Position numbers and translations under genes: made by a program | The notes under the pieces: generated by a model | What the model was told of the DNA's origin: nothing | Databases searched by the model: none | Seen by the model: only the letters and a program-made list of their open reading frames with translations | In this document: positions 10,080 to 20,391 of the stretch, one piece after another | Layout: every line of letters begins with the position of its first letter | Numbering within the stretch: the stretch's first letter is position 1 | Source: Paraspadella gotoi | Lineage: Eukaryota; Chaetognatha | DNA length: 64,000 nt | Direction: 5' to 3' | Assembly: GCA_051294375.1 (NCBI GenBank) | Contig: CM119267.1 | Coordinates: 20,027,476-20,091,475 of the forward strand

Positions 10080-10193
10080 GCCTTGTGGTAACTCTTTATG
10101 CAATGCGACAAGCTTTACTGCAAATAGTACTCCTGTCACAGCACCCAAAAGAATCACAGCTGCTCTGCAAAAATATTATACTAGGATATTTTG
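10080..10193 (+). CDS. Possible exon, helical segment
   Basis: After acceptor CTTTATCAG the frame gives YAMRQALLQIVLLSQHPKES and more, up to donor TTTTG|GTTGAA (37 full codons). Both ends are phase 1, so it does not join the 9,730-9,803 exon directly and an exon between them would be needed. The amphipathic helix composition resembles HEAT/ARM-like repeats, but this cannot be established. Confidence 0.35.
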
Positions 10194-10294
10194 GTTGAAA
10201 GTAAGATGGTCCCCCCTTTATAACGCCCTACTTTTAGGGGAATCAGCTTTAAAAGTAATGAAGGCCGTAAAAGCTTTGAATAAAAAATCTAGGT

Positions 10295-10450
10295 ACTGTG
10301 GCGGATCCTAAATTCTCCTCCCATATAGCTTGGTGCAACTCAGCATGTCCCATTGGCTTGGACAGCTAAGTACTCGTTCACCAACTTTGAGTTCTGGGTT
10401 AAAAAAGTTGCGGATAGCACTCTTCAGCCCACTTCGCAACTTATCCAAAA
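10295..10450. repeat. Interspersed repeat fragment shared with 0.2 kb and loosely with 24.0 kb
   Basis: GTTGCGGATAGCACTCTTCA matches 222-246 apart from small changes. Its 5' part (TGTGGCGGA then GTCCCATTGGC) resembles the repeat at 24,015-24,075. This ties the AT-rich left region to the same genome as the right. Confidence 0.45.
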
Positions 10451-10619
10451 AGCTAATATTAAATATTTTCTAAATTTGATTCCCATCCTTGTAAGAATAT
10501 GACACAAAAAATATAAAAGCTCTGTAACTAACAAAGGTGAATAAAGTTTTATTGATGGCGCAATAACATAACAAATTCTGTTTGTTTTCATGGGTATCCT
10601 CATCTCATGTCTCAAGTTC

Positions 10620-10950
10620 TGGTTGAATAATTTAAGTAAGTAGACAGAGATTTCAACATGAAACCAAAGTGGATTTTATTTCTCAATAACAAGGCAAAAA
10701 ACGGTGTGAGACAGATGAAATCAAATGTGGATACAATCAGTATTTATACATTGCAATGGGATCATCGACACGGGCTCTCTTTCCCGATGGCATGAAGCCC
10801 CTCTTCTCATTGGTTCATTCCGATGACGGCTCAACCAATCAGAGAGTCCTTGGTTGATTTCACCCGAGTCGCCGATACCGGTTTGATACCTATTTAAATT
10901 CCGATTTGATTTCGATTCCGTTTCTTGATTCCGATTCCACCTTCGATGCG
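10620..10950 (-). repeat. Candidate 3' LTR
   Basis: Follows the polypurine tract. It contains a TATA box (10,748-10,742), an initiator region, and a polyadenylation signal about 65 bases downstream, in LTR order. Its exact ends are unclear because no second LTR is available and no TG...CA ends stand out. Confidence 0.5.
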
Positions 10951-10981
10951 TCCCCCCCTCCTCAGACGACGGCGGACGTGG

Positions 10982-12097
10982 TCAGTCGGTAGCTGGAGTT
11001 GGGGGTGAGATAGGCACAAGGATCCGGCTTTGGGCTTGTTCCCAGGTAATTGCTGGTCTCAGTGCTGCTCTGAGATTTCCGAGCGGGCAGCAACAGCAGC
11101 AGACCAGCAGCAATATTGCAATAATGCTGGCGGCGGCGACGATGAAAGGTTCGCCGCATCCGTCAGCCAGTTCCATTTTGGCAATTCTCCGAAAATTTTT
11201 CTCATTGTTGCGTGGGGAGTTCCTCTTACGATTTTGCCGATGTGTTCCCTGCAGCTTTGTTGTTCTCTGGCGTATTTCTCGTGGTGTTTGAGGAATTCTC
11301 CTATCTTCATGTAAAGTTCGTCTTCTGTGGAGTTGAGGTCGTTTTCTTCTGGGAGATTAGCTGTTATTCTCTTGTATTTAATTTGCTGTTCGCCTTTTGT
11401 TGTTTGGTATTTTTCTTTCATAGAGTATATATTGGGGAGGACGAGCAGATTGTTTTTGTTGACGATGTGATGACGTGATGGTAGGTTGCACGTCGGAAAT
11501 CGTTTTCGCCACGAAAAGAGATTGGTAGGTCGTGGTAACACTCTTTGGTTTTTCTTACGAGTGCCAACGTTTGGTCGCATCGGTCGGTCAGCAGCAGATC
11601 GCCCCTGATTACGGCGACTAAGCCTCTTTTTATGAAGGCCGTTGATGTATGGTTTGTGTGGGCGATTATTGCCGCCTTCCTTGCTTCTGCGATTTTTAGG
11701 TCGCAGATTTCTCTTGGAGGGCTTTGGTTAGGGATTCCAGGCTGGCCTGGTTTTTCTGGGCCAGCTCTGATCCCTTTTCCCTGAGTGCGAGGATGAGTTT
11801 TTCGTCTTTGTCTTTGTTTAGGTCTTTCGTTATTTCCTCCGTGAAGAAAAAATTGGCGGAGTTCGTAGCTTCGACTTCAATTTCGAAATCTGGGATGTTT
11901 ATTTTTTTTGTTCGCGAGTCGCAACGTGAATAGTACTTTTTGATCAGCTTCGCATCGTTCGTAATTATCTGATGTTTCCGGGCTGATGAAGTTGCTGAGA
12001 CAGGCTTTCCTGTCGTGAGACTTCTTTTCACTGCTGGGCTATCTTTGCAGGGCGTTTTTCCGCCCCTGAGTTTGCAGGTGCTTAAGTCGCAATGCAA
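10982..12097 (-). pseudogene. Env-like protein remnant, frameshifted
   Basis: The reading frame lies in at least three pieces: 12,097-11,696; a second frame at about 11,700-11,440; then a third (to about 11,060) passing to a fourth (11,176-10,982). The pieces show, in order, a hydrophobic leader-like start, a polar region, a heptad-like coiled-coil stretch near 11,800-11,720, and a cysteine-containing ectodomain. Near the C terminus come a single transmembrane helix and a run of five cysteines (about 11,120-11,070). This arrangement fits the envelope protein of an endogenous retroelement. Frame breaks and an in-frame stop indicate that it is not intact, though some breaks may be sequencing errors. 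No pol is attached. Confidence 0.55.
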
Positions 12098-12547
12098 GAT
12101 AAAAGCTAAAAGGGAGTTTCAGCCTACTTTACCCAATATTATCAATTATGCAGCCATTTGGTACTCAGAAGGTTCAGTTACAATGTGAAGGACCGTGAGA
12201 AGATTAACAAGGTCCAATGGTTGAAAAAATTGAAAAAAATATGAAAAAAAGTGTGACAAAATTTTTTACTATGTGTTTTCGAAATTATGGTACTGTCACA
12301 AAATGGTTTAAAAACGCATTTTTAATACATATTCTGTTAGAGCAGACCAAGCCCTTACCTCTACATATTTTTTGCGAGAATTTTGAATCAAGGCTTGTTC
12401 ATAATCAATTAATAAATCAGAAATTTGGACTGACAAACAGGTTTCTACTTTTTATCAAATATTTTACTTTTTTGCACTGATGTCTTTGTTATGAAAAAAA
12501 AAATGGAGGTAGTAGTCTTAAAAAAGACTTTCTTGTTTGTTAATTTT

Positions 12548-12582
12548 TATCGTCGCAATCGCTTTGCGTTTGCGACGATATT
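12548..12582. repeat. Short GC-rich hairpin
   Basis: Arms ATCGTCGCAA and TTGCGACGAT around an 11-base centre. A (GTC)n run follows at 12,603-12,632. Confidence 0.6.
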
Positions 12583-12862
12583 GTAACGCTTTTGCGCATA
12601 AGTGTCGTCGTCGTCGTCGTTGTTGTCGTCGGCGTTCCAAATTATAGATCCCCTTTTTTATGATTAAATTTGGGTGTATTAAGCTGAAAATTTATATATC
12701 ATCGATGTGCTTTTTCTGAACCCTTAAAAAACGAGTTCATGTTCTGCAGAGACTGTTCAGCTGCCTTCCAGCGGCTGTCCAGCTTTCTCTCTCTTTCTGT
12801 CTCTGTCTGTCTCTCTCTTTCTCTTTCTGACTTTCTCTCTCTCTCTCTCTGTACGATCTCTT

Positions 12863-12872
12863 NNNNNNNNNN
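12863..12872. other. Assembly gap (10 N) after a CT microsatellite
   Basis: Ten N after TC-rich sequence at 12,787-12,851. Confidence 1.
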
Positions 12873-13204
12873 GGCTCGATCCTATTCTTTTAAGATTTTT
12901 TAAAAAAATTTTCTCGGTATAGTCTTTTTTTAATTTTTATGAGAGAGAGCTCGGGCGAGCAACGCGACATAGTAGCGTGATCTTGTTGTGAATTTCTTCT
13001 CTCTTTCCAGGCCCTTTTATCTTGACTCCTCGGTTCCGATTAGGAAGAGGAGGGCGAGGAGGAGGAGGAAGAGTACAAAAAACTTAGGCTTAGGCTTAGT
13101 TAATTAATTAATCAATTAATTAATTAATTAATTTTAATATTTAATAATTAATTATAAATTTATATACAGCTTATCATCATCGATGTCCTTTAAATAAAGT
13201 AAAT

Positions 13205-14110
13205 GTGTCTTATATTTTTTCCATTTAAACTCATTTCCACTGGCACAATTCCGTCAAAACTTTATATCTAGCTTCTTCACAAACTTTCCTTCCCGCTCAC
13301 AAAATTTTATCTCAATCTATTATGGGTTAAAATAAGTAAAAAGAGTCAAGTAAATTTGACTCATATTTTTTTCATTTAAACTCATTTCCACTCGTACCGA
13401 AACTTTATATCATGCTTCGTCACACATTTTTCTACCCTCACACAAAATTTCAACTCAATCTATCCATCCAATTATGATTAATTAGAGTATTTATTGGTTA
13501 AAATAAGTAAAAAGATTTTAGTAAATGCGACTTATGTTTTTTTCTATTTAAACTCATATCCACTCACCACGATTCCGTCGAAACTTTATATCCAGCTTCA
13601 TTACACATGTTCCTACCCATACACAAAATTTCATTCCGATCCAACCAGCCAATCCACGAGTTATTTGAGGCCTCTTTTGCCTAAGGTGGGACGGATGGAC
13701 GGATTGATTGACTGATTAATTAATTAGTGATTAATTAATTGATTAATTGATTAATTTAAACTGATTAATTATTTGATTATTAATACATCCTGCATATACA
13801 TTTAATATAAAGGGAAAAAAATCATAATCAATTATTGAAACAGGTTTTTTGTTTTTTCCATTTAAACTCATTCCACTCAAACGATTCCATCGAAACTTGG
13901 TTTCCTGTTCAATCACACACTTTCCTACTCACATACAAAATTCCAGGTCAATCGCCCCATCCACTCATGAGCAATGCGTTCAAATAGTGCAATTATATTT
14001 TTTGTTTTTTCCATTTAAACTCATTTCCACTCGGACGATTCCATCGAAACTTCATATCCAGCTCAATCACACACTTTACCTACCCACACACAAAATTTCA
14101 TTCAAATCCA
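13205..14110. repeat. Tandem array of five diverged ~150-bp units
   Basis: Units begin near 13,210, 13,370, 13,540, 13,850 and 14,005. Each has CATTTAAACTCATTTCCACT, then an ACTTTATATC block, CACACACTTTCCTAC and CACAAAATTTCA. Single units occur inverted at 1.7, 3.0 and 8.1 kb. The conserved layout suggests an element that spreads both in tandem and dispersed. Confidence 0.75.
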
Positions 14111-14129
14111 TCCATCCAATCACGAGTAA

Positions 14130-14350
14130 TTGGTGTTTTTTGCTAAGGTGGGCACGAACGGACGGACGGACGGCGACGGACGGACGGACGGACAGGACGA
14201 CGGACGGACATCATTTTTTTTGCATAATTTATCATAATTCGATGTTCTGACTTGATATAAGTTAGTGCCCGACAATATTGAGGGGGCAGACCGACGGACC
14301 GACAAAGTGAATTATAGATCGGGATCTGCTGATAAGCAAATCCGACTAAA
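14130..14350. repeat. (GGAC)n core module next to the array
   Basis: (CGGA)n-type runs at 14,155-14,210 precede CGATGTTCTGAC, GCCCGACAATATTGAG and GACCGACAAAGTGAATTA. It mirrors 1,545-1,705. Confidence 0.7.
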
Positions 14351-14444
14351 ATCTGAGTAAGTCTATCTCAACTCAGTAAAGTACGGTAGTGGTTTCTTTC
14401 ATATCATCGGATTTGGCTCACGGGCGTACTTTTGTCATTGACAG

Positions 14445-14532
14445 GATTTATCTTCACCATCATTTGGTTTGTTCTTCGTGGCTATGAAAAGAAGAAAATG
14501 CGCAATCGTTTCTTATGCATCCGTTTGCATCA
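14445..14532 (+). CDS. Possible exon with transmembrane helix
   Basis: Acceptor TTTGTCATTGACAG ends at 14,444. The frame gives FIFTIIWFVLRGYEKKKMRN, a hydrophobic helix followed by a basic stop-transfer segment, and ends near donor CATCA|GTACAT. The phase does not match the next exon with this donor, so an error or another donor is likely. It probably belongs to the same membrane protein as 14,693-14,881. Confidence 0.4.
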
Positions 14533-14692
14533 GTACATTTTTTATAGTGGATTTTATGGATAAGCTTCCAATTGTAGAAAATTGACCATAGAAAAAGAAC
14601 AGCAAAAAGTGATTTAATTTTTTTTCTTAATCTTGTTCAAGCCTCTATCAAGATTTTAAGTTACTAACCATAAAAGTTTAATTTGCTGGCAG

Positions 14693-14881
14693 TTAAAAGG
14701 ATTCGCGATTTCCTTCATCTTCTTCAACTTTATCATCTTCAGTTTTATCGTATTCTTCTGCTGCTTTATGAACATTTATTGGTGGGTCGGCTGCTGCCTG
14801 ACGAAGAAACAGCGTCTCGCCATGGCTTCTAATCTCGCCGACAAGAAGGGAAGGCAGAAGGACAGGAAAAGTTTCAAGTAA
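14693..14881 (+). CDS. C-terminal exon of a membrane protein
   Basis: After acceptor TTGCTGGCAG the frame runs 62 codons to a TAA at 14,879-14,881. It encodes a long hydrophobic stretch of Phe, Ile and Cys (about residues 4-35), then a Lys/Arg-rich tail ending KKGRQKDRKSFK. The positive tail after the helix points to a cytosolic C terminus. Its codons are GC-richer than the flanking DNA, supporting a real exon. Family not recognised. It could be the end of a multi-pass channel or transporter whose other exons lie in the AT-rich DNA to the left. Confidence 0.5.
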   Translation, partial: LKGFAISFIFFNFIIFSFIVFFCCFMNIYWWVGCCLTKKQRLAMASNLADKKGRQKDRKSFK

Positions 14882-14889
14882 AAGTTCTT

Positions 14890-15840
14890 TTTTTATCTTC
14901 CCTCCTTTCTTACTTTTTTTTCCCCGTCTTCTTTCCCGTTTTTTGCGAAGGGGGGGACGGACAGAGAGACAGACAGACGTAATTTTAATCGAGCCGGGTC
15001 CTCTATAAACCATTCAGGGTTCCTTCTTTGTGACGTAGTCGTCGTCGTCGTCGGCGTCACGCTTTTCTTTGCAATCATGCTTCTGAAAGTGTGATATCAT
15101 AGGGAGTTGAAAATTTATAAATGGCTTCTAATACGGGGAGCACTAACTCAATAAGGTGTTAAGAAATTGACATTAAGCACCTACTTCAAACGAAATTTAG
15201 ACATTTTTTAAAAAAATTTGAATATGACAATTTTTTTTTATATTACTCCATACTCCATATATTAATTTTTTAATATTTATTTATAAATAGGAAAGGCTAC
15301 AAATTTTTTTGGGAATTTTTTTTATTTTTAAGATCAGATTTAGGTTAGCTTGCAAAAAGTTGTCTACACAAAGTATAATTATTTTTTCGATATTTTGATC
15401 ATATAGCTATCCTGAAAAATATGGAAAAACTATTTATAATCATCCATCATCATCATTTTTCGATAATTTTATTACTTTTTCTTAATTTTTGACCAAGAAA
15501 ACATAAATATTCGGAAAGTTGTAGTTAAATTTTTTATTTAACTTTTTATGCTCTATCAGAATCCATCAAAAAAAGTTAAGATTGATTCAAAAAATTTTTT
15601 TATCATTATATAGTAATATTGTATTTTTAATAGCAACAATAAAAGCATTAAAATCGAACTTTTTTAAAAAATTCTTTTTTTACCTAAAAGTAGACTTCAA
15701 GACTAAAGTTTGAACCCCCGCCCCTATTTGAATTTAATTTCATTAGTAGATTTCTACTTCTAATCATCAAGATCTTAAAATTGTCATGTTTCTATATTCA
15801 AATATCGCCTATTTGTTTATGTTTTATTCTACTAAACAAA
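14890..15840. other. Spacer without recognisable gene
   Basis: Starts with a T/C-rich stretch and a (GTC)n run at 15,036-15,055, then AT-rich sequence rich in A and T runs. Nothing exon-like was found. Confidence 0.5.
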
Positions 15841-15860
15841 AACCTTTTAATTATATGTCG

Positions 15861-15996
15861 CTTTCTCTCTCTCTCTCTCTCTCTTTTTCAGTCACTGCTT
15901 CTTCTGATTTGTCTAAAAACGAGTTCCGGCTCTGCAGCGTCTGTCCTGCTTCTTTCTCTCACTCTCTCTCTCTCTTTCTCTCTTTCTCTCTCTTTT
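15861..15996. repeat. (CT)n microsatellites
   Basis: CT runs at 15,861-15,888 and 15,957-15,996. Confidence 0.9.
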
Positions 15997-16052
15997 TTAA
16001 AAGAAAAAAAAAATTATATATATATATTGTGGGCTCACCAATGTAAAAGACG

Positions 16053-16740
16053 ATGCCGAGAGGAGTTCACCATCCGCTCTTCTTTTATTTTATTTTTTGC
16101 TTTTCTTGTGTGAATCAGCAAGGGACGAACCCGAATCCTTTGGGTTGGGAGGAGCTCGTGTCAATTACTATCGTGACTCTTTGCGGACTCTTTGCGGACG
16201 ACACGACTTTAGTAGGGGATGAGGAGGAGCTAGAGGATGGGGTCGAGATTGTGAAAGAAGCCATGGGCAGATATGAAGAGAGAAATAATGATGACAAAGA
16301 AGAGAGCCTCGAGTTTGGGAGAGGGGGTAGTGGAGAAGTAAGAATGCTGGGGAGCTGGATGGGTTGGAGAGAAGATGTAGGGAATAGAATAAAGAGAGCT
16401 AATAAGACGTGGTGGAAGCTGAAAAAGCAGTTAAGTGGCTCTATCTAAAAGATTGCAGGCAAGGGTTGTGGAAGCGTGTGTAGAAAATTCCTTGCTCTTT
16501 GACAGCGCAGTCAGAGTTTGGACTTTGAGAGAAATTAAAACTCTGCAGAGTTTCGTAGATAAAGCATACAGGTATGTGTGGAGGAAGGGAAATAAACCGC
16601 CTCTGATCCAAATGCAGGAAGAAGGTCGCAACATGCAAGATGTTAGATCCTACTTAAAAATAAAAAGCCTAAGATGGAAAATTGAAAAGCGAGTACTTGA
16701 GAGGATAGGCCATGTGATGCGTATGGAAGATGATTTTACA
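16053..16740 (+). pseudogene. Non-LTR retrotransposon reverse-transcriptase fragment
   Basis: The first frame (to about 16,448) contains FADDTTLVG, the catalytic motif of non-LTR reverse transcriptases (family F/Y-A-D-D), followed by a helical thumb-like region. A frame change near 16,440 leads into a second frame to about 16,740, ending in a WKIEKRVLERIGHVMRMEDD-like segment typical of the region after the RT domain. No upstream RT blocks or endonuclease lie next to it, so this is a 5'-truncated, frameshifted copy. It abuts the inverted repeat at 16,740, which may be its 3' tail. Confidence 0.7.
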
Positions 16741-17207
16741 TCATCTTTGATCGAGGTTTTAATCTTGTCAATCATATCAGGATACAATTGAAGACATTAC
16801 ATTGCAAATCTTTTTAAATGTATGCATCCTTTTTGTTATCACTAATTTTTTTATTATCTGTTAATTTTTGTATTTATCAATGAATTAATCTTCTTTAATA
16901 ATTTTTTTGGTTCTGGGTCTGGTAGTAGCCAAGTAGTTTACATACTTAATACTGATACTCATATTTCATGCCATCTGGGAAAAGTATTTTTTAGCTTAAA
17001 ATATAGTAATAACAAATTGAAAATATAGTTGATAACGAAATTAAAACAATAAAAGAAAATACATTGTTTTATTTATCTTTAAAAATAAATATAAGCAAAA
17101 TATTTTGATTCAGAAATTGCCTATCTTAAATCATTTCTTTACGAATGCAATTTCAATAACGCTTTGCTCAGTTAATCAGGCAAAATATTACCCAAGTTCA
17201 CCCCTTA
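16740..17207. repeat. Interspersed repeat, right member of the long inverted pair
   Basis: Reverse complement of 1,857-2,338. It begins at TTTTACATCATCTTTGATCG, directly after the RT fragment. Confidence 0.7.
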
Positions 17208-18369
17208 TCCTCGATCTCTAAGAACGACGTCAGCTCCTAATTTAAACCATAATCCTTTTGAAGAGTGACCACATCCGCCTTTGACCGCTTTTCCTTTCCA
17301 TGTTTTGCTAGGAGAACAACAACAAACAGCGATCGACGAGGAGGAGCGGGACAGGAGGCGATCGAGTGACCTCGGGGGGGGGGGGTGAGAGGAAGGGGGG
17401 TGAAAGGGGCGCGACGCCGCCGAGTCTCAGAAGGATCGCGGAGAAAAATAATAAAAATTTTCGCGAATTTCTCGAAAGTCTTAAAACATTTTTCACTGTG
17501 CATTTTTTAATTACGACCAATAGAATATGTTTTTAGTAGATCTATTTGGTTTCGGTTTTATCATTAGGTCGACTTAGTCGTAATCGAGAAATAGTTTTTA
17601 ACTAGATCTTTTGTTGTCACATGCCCCGTGTTTTTCGTTACCGTATTCTTTACTAGTGTATCAGAAGATTACGAAAATTGTCATTTGTTTCAAAGACAAC
17701 GCGGGAATTTGGAAGCCTGCGATATCTTCGCTCCGTCGAAACCGAAGCGACGAAATTCAGCGAGAAATGAAAAATATTTAGGTACAAAACTAGGAAATAA
17801 TTAATTAATAATTAATTGTATTAGGTTAAGTTTTATAAGGAACAGGAATTCTCGACACGGGCAAGTTTCTGACGCGTTAGAGGAGGGTTTAATTCGCCGT
17901 TAAATAATAACGCGTTAAGATTGCGTAGAGGTTGTGAGCCCATACGTGACTTTAATGTCTGGTGAGAGAGAAAGAAAGACGGATGGGACCTCGAAGAATT
18001 CTCAAATTATGCTGCGTCTGAGAGCGATTCTGTCTGAGCTGAGTCTGAGTTGAAACACAGATAAGAGAATAGAGAAGTACGAAAGAGAGGAAAATGAGAA
18101 CAAGAAATGAAGATGAGATAAGAAAGATAGAAACCACGAATAAGCTAGTGTATTCTCTATATCATTTCGAACTCCTTCACCATCTCACTTTCCATCGACG
18201 TTCCTCCCGCTTTATAATCTCAGTCATTTTTAATAAACAAACAAATATCGATAGATCAATCGCAAAAATAAACTCGAAGCCATATTAAAAAAAAAAAAAA
18301 AAAGAAATTATCACTCAAAAACAACAAGAAAAACAGATTTGAAGAAAAAAAAAATAAAAAAAAACCAAG
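17208..18369. other. Spacer; base composition rises in GC here
   Basis: A GC-rich stretch at 17,240-17,430 contains a run of 13 G (17,373-17,385). No exon with convincing borders was seen. 18,288-18,303 is poly-A. Confidence 0.45.
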
Positions 18370-18775
18370 TCAGATCCAAACGATCGACGTTCCCGCGGCC
18401 ACGACGCCCTTTGTTTTTTGTTCCTGGTCGTTTCGAGTTTGAGAGTCGCCCTCGCAAGATGGCGTGTTGACGGCGTGAGATTTCTCCGGTGGTGCGACGT
18501 CGTCCTTTCGAATCTCGCCAAAGATTGCCTCGTTTTCCGGCGGTTCTTCCGTTTCCGAAACGACGTCGATTTCCGAAGACGAAGTCCAATCCGGCGACGA
18601 CTCCGACGAAGGAGATTCGCCCGCAGCCGGGACGGACGACCCGCCCGAATTTGCCCTGGCTACGGCGCCGGTTGCCGCGCTGGATTGAACGCCGCTTGCC
18701 GCGCCAATTGTCATGGGAGGCGGAAACTGAATTTCGGCGACGGAGAATCGATTGGGCGACTCTCTCACTTTGTTG
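18370..18775 (-). CDS. Cytoplasmic-tail exon (probably last) of the furin-like membrane protein
   Basis: Acceptor CTTGCCAG lies at 18,776-18,783 on the minus strand. The first base completes a Ser codon left by exon 19,190-19,489 (phase 2 on both sides). The frame continues about 135 codons to TGA at 18,372-18,370. The protein is Ser/Ala/Glu-rich and disordered-looking (SSSEIDVVSETEEPPENEAI). It ends with a short basic segment. No domain was recognised; a regulatory tail of the receptor is likely. Confidence 0.6.
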
Positions 18776-19189
18776 CTGGCAAGAAAAAAAAAAAACAAAG
18801 GTTTAGCGCTGATTTTTAAAATTGTTAGAACACCTTGAACCAACATAACAAAAAAGTTTCGTTTTTCCTTTCTGCTATACATATACTTGCAAGTTACATG
18901 CAAAAAACCCAAATTAAACACGACGAAAGAAATGGTGTTTTGTTCTCTATAATGAGAGAAGCAAGAAGAAAAAAGTTGCTTATTAAAGTATGCTATTTTA
19001 AGATGCCATTGAGTAAAGCATGTCATTGAGTATAGCAAGCGGTTATTACTAGACATAGACCTACCAAGCGTTGAGTTACTCAATAATTATCGCGCTAGGG
19101 ACACGTGAAGACATATGAAGCAAAAAAAGGACTTCGAATTAAATGAAACCAACGACTTAGCAGAAGCGAACAAAAGAGCAACGCTATAC

Positions 19190-19489
19190 CTACTGTTTTG
19201 GAGATTAGCGAAACTCAGCACTGTCCGTTGGCTCGGGTCGGCAAAGTAATCCGCTTCGTCAGATTCGCTGGCGCCGGCGCCTCGTCCGCCAGAACCTGCG
19301 TCGATAGAACCCGAAGCTGCGTCGCCGCGCCGCGAATAGACGCCCTCTTCGTAGTCAAAGGCGGAGTTGGCGATCGAGGCGGCGTCTGCGGCGGCAGAGG
19401 CTGCGACGGGCCCACGACGAGGCGACGCTCCGTCCGCTTGGCTCGAGCAAACGGAAGCCAAAGAGATGGAAGAGATATCGCTGGCTTTT
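19190..19489 (-). CDS. Cytoplasmic-tail exon of the furin-like membrane protein
   Basis: 300 bases between acceptor TCAATCTTTTCAG and donor AACAGTAG|GTATAG. It is Ala/Ser/Asp-rich with tyrosines in acidic context (FDYEEGVYSRRGD, SDEADYFADPSQ) that could serve as docking or phosphorylation sites. Phase 2 at both ends, in agreement with the next exon. No known domain. Confidence 0.6.
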
Positions 19490-19628
19490 CTGAAAAGATT
19501 GACGAAGTTAATCAATTGATCGATATTGTTAATATTGACAGATTGTTTTATTTGACTAGTTATGAAATAATTTAATTATTACCATAATGTAATCAATTTG
19601 ATTACATTTAATAATTCGAATAATTCGA

Positions 19629-19925
19629 TCACAATGTTGCCATAATGGATTCATTCATTTTTCCAACGCATCCAACTCGCCTCTTCTCTTTCTTCTTCAC
19701 GCTCTCTCTCGTCCCGTCCTCGTGCGAGAGTCGACTCGCGCTCGAACTCCTCTTCTCCCTCGCCTTCATCTTCTTAATCAAGTGCTGCTCCCGCGCCAGC
19801 CTCTTGCGGCGCGTCTCCGGCGACGCGCGCACGTGGTGAAAGTCGCCTCGCGCGTCGTCGTCGGCGTCGCCGAAGGAACCGAGGTCTCCGTAGGTGGCGT
19901 CGATGAGGGATTTGCGGGAGGGCAC
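19629..19925 (-). CDS. Cytoplasmic-tail exon of the furin-like membrane protein
   Basis: Starts after acceptor CACACGCAG in phase 0, matching exon 20,392-20,903. It reads SLIDATYGDLGSFGDADDDA and then a basic helical segment (RRKRLAREQHLIKKMKARE). The frame stays open to a TGA at 19,629. Whether this is an alternative end, or a donor lies upstream (GT sites near 19,680-19,700), cannot be decided. None gives the phase wanted by the next exon. Confidence 0.5.
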   Translation of the reverse strand: MPSRKSLIDATYGDLGSFGDADDDARGDFHHVRASPETRRKRLAREQHLIKKMKAREKRSSSASRLSHEDGTRESVKKKEKRRVGCVGKMNESIMATL

Positions 19926-20391
19926 CTGCGTGTGAAGAGGGAGTGCAGGGGGGTGGGGGAGAGGGGGCGGAAGGGAAGAGGAAAACTTTATGGATCATAA
20001 GTTAATTCGTGTATAAATTCTTAGAGTTGGACCACTTCAAGGACAAATCTGTTGCGGGAAAATTTATTTTATTATCAATATTAAAAGCAAAACAGAATTA
20101 AAGAATAACACACTTTGGAAATCAGACTGCTCGGGACCTTCATTTTGTATACAACTTGAGCTTCAAAGAGCTGGGCGGAATACGTGGTCCAGCCCAATGA
20201 ATTTAAGGCGATGAAATTAAATATTAATTCTAAAGATTCAAGAAACTTGCCTCGGAAGAAATGTCGTACTGTGCAGAGGGGAAAGTTAAGATGCGTTTGT
20301 TATTTTTTGCTTTTTTTTTTTCGCGCATCCCTCTATAAAGCAAGCCCATTTGGCACAAAGTTGGACGCGAACGCCACGCGCGACGCTTTAC

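Larger units (their letters stand above)
10620..12130 (-). mobile_element. 3' half of an env-bearing LTR retroelement, decayed
   Basis: In minus-strand order it contains: broken env-like frames (12,097 to 10,982), a polypurine run (10,963-10,951), and a U3-like segment with TATAAAT (10,748-10,742). An AATAAA signal (10,680-10,675) follows, and the end lies near 10,620. No gag, protease or polymerase, and no second LTR, are in the window, so only the 3' part is present. The order env, polypurine tract, LTR is that of retroviruses and errantivirus-like Metaviridae. Lineage not determined. Confidence 0.6.

Noticed and set aside
17237-17520. GC-rich exon near a run of 13 G
   Set aside because: Frames on both strands are low complexity and no splice borders fit.
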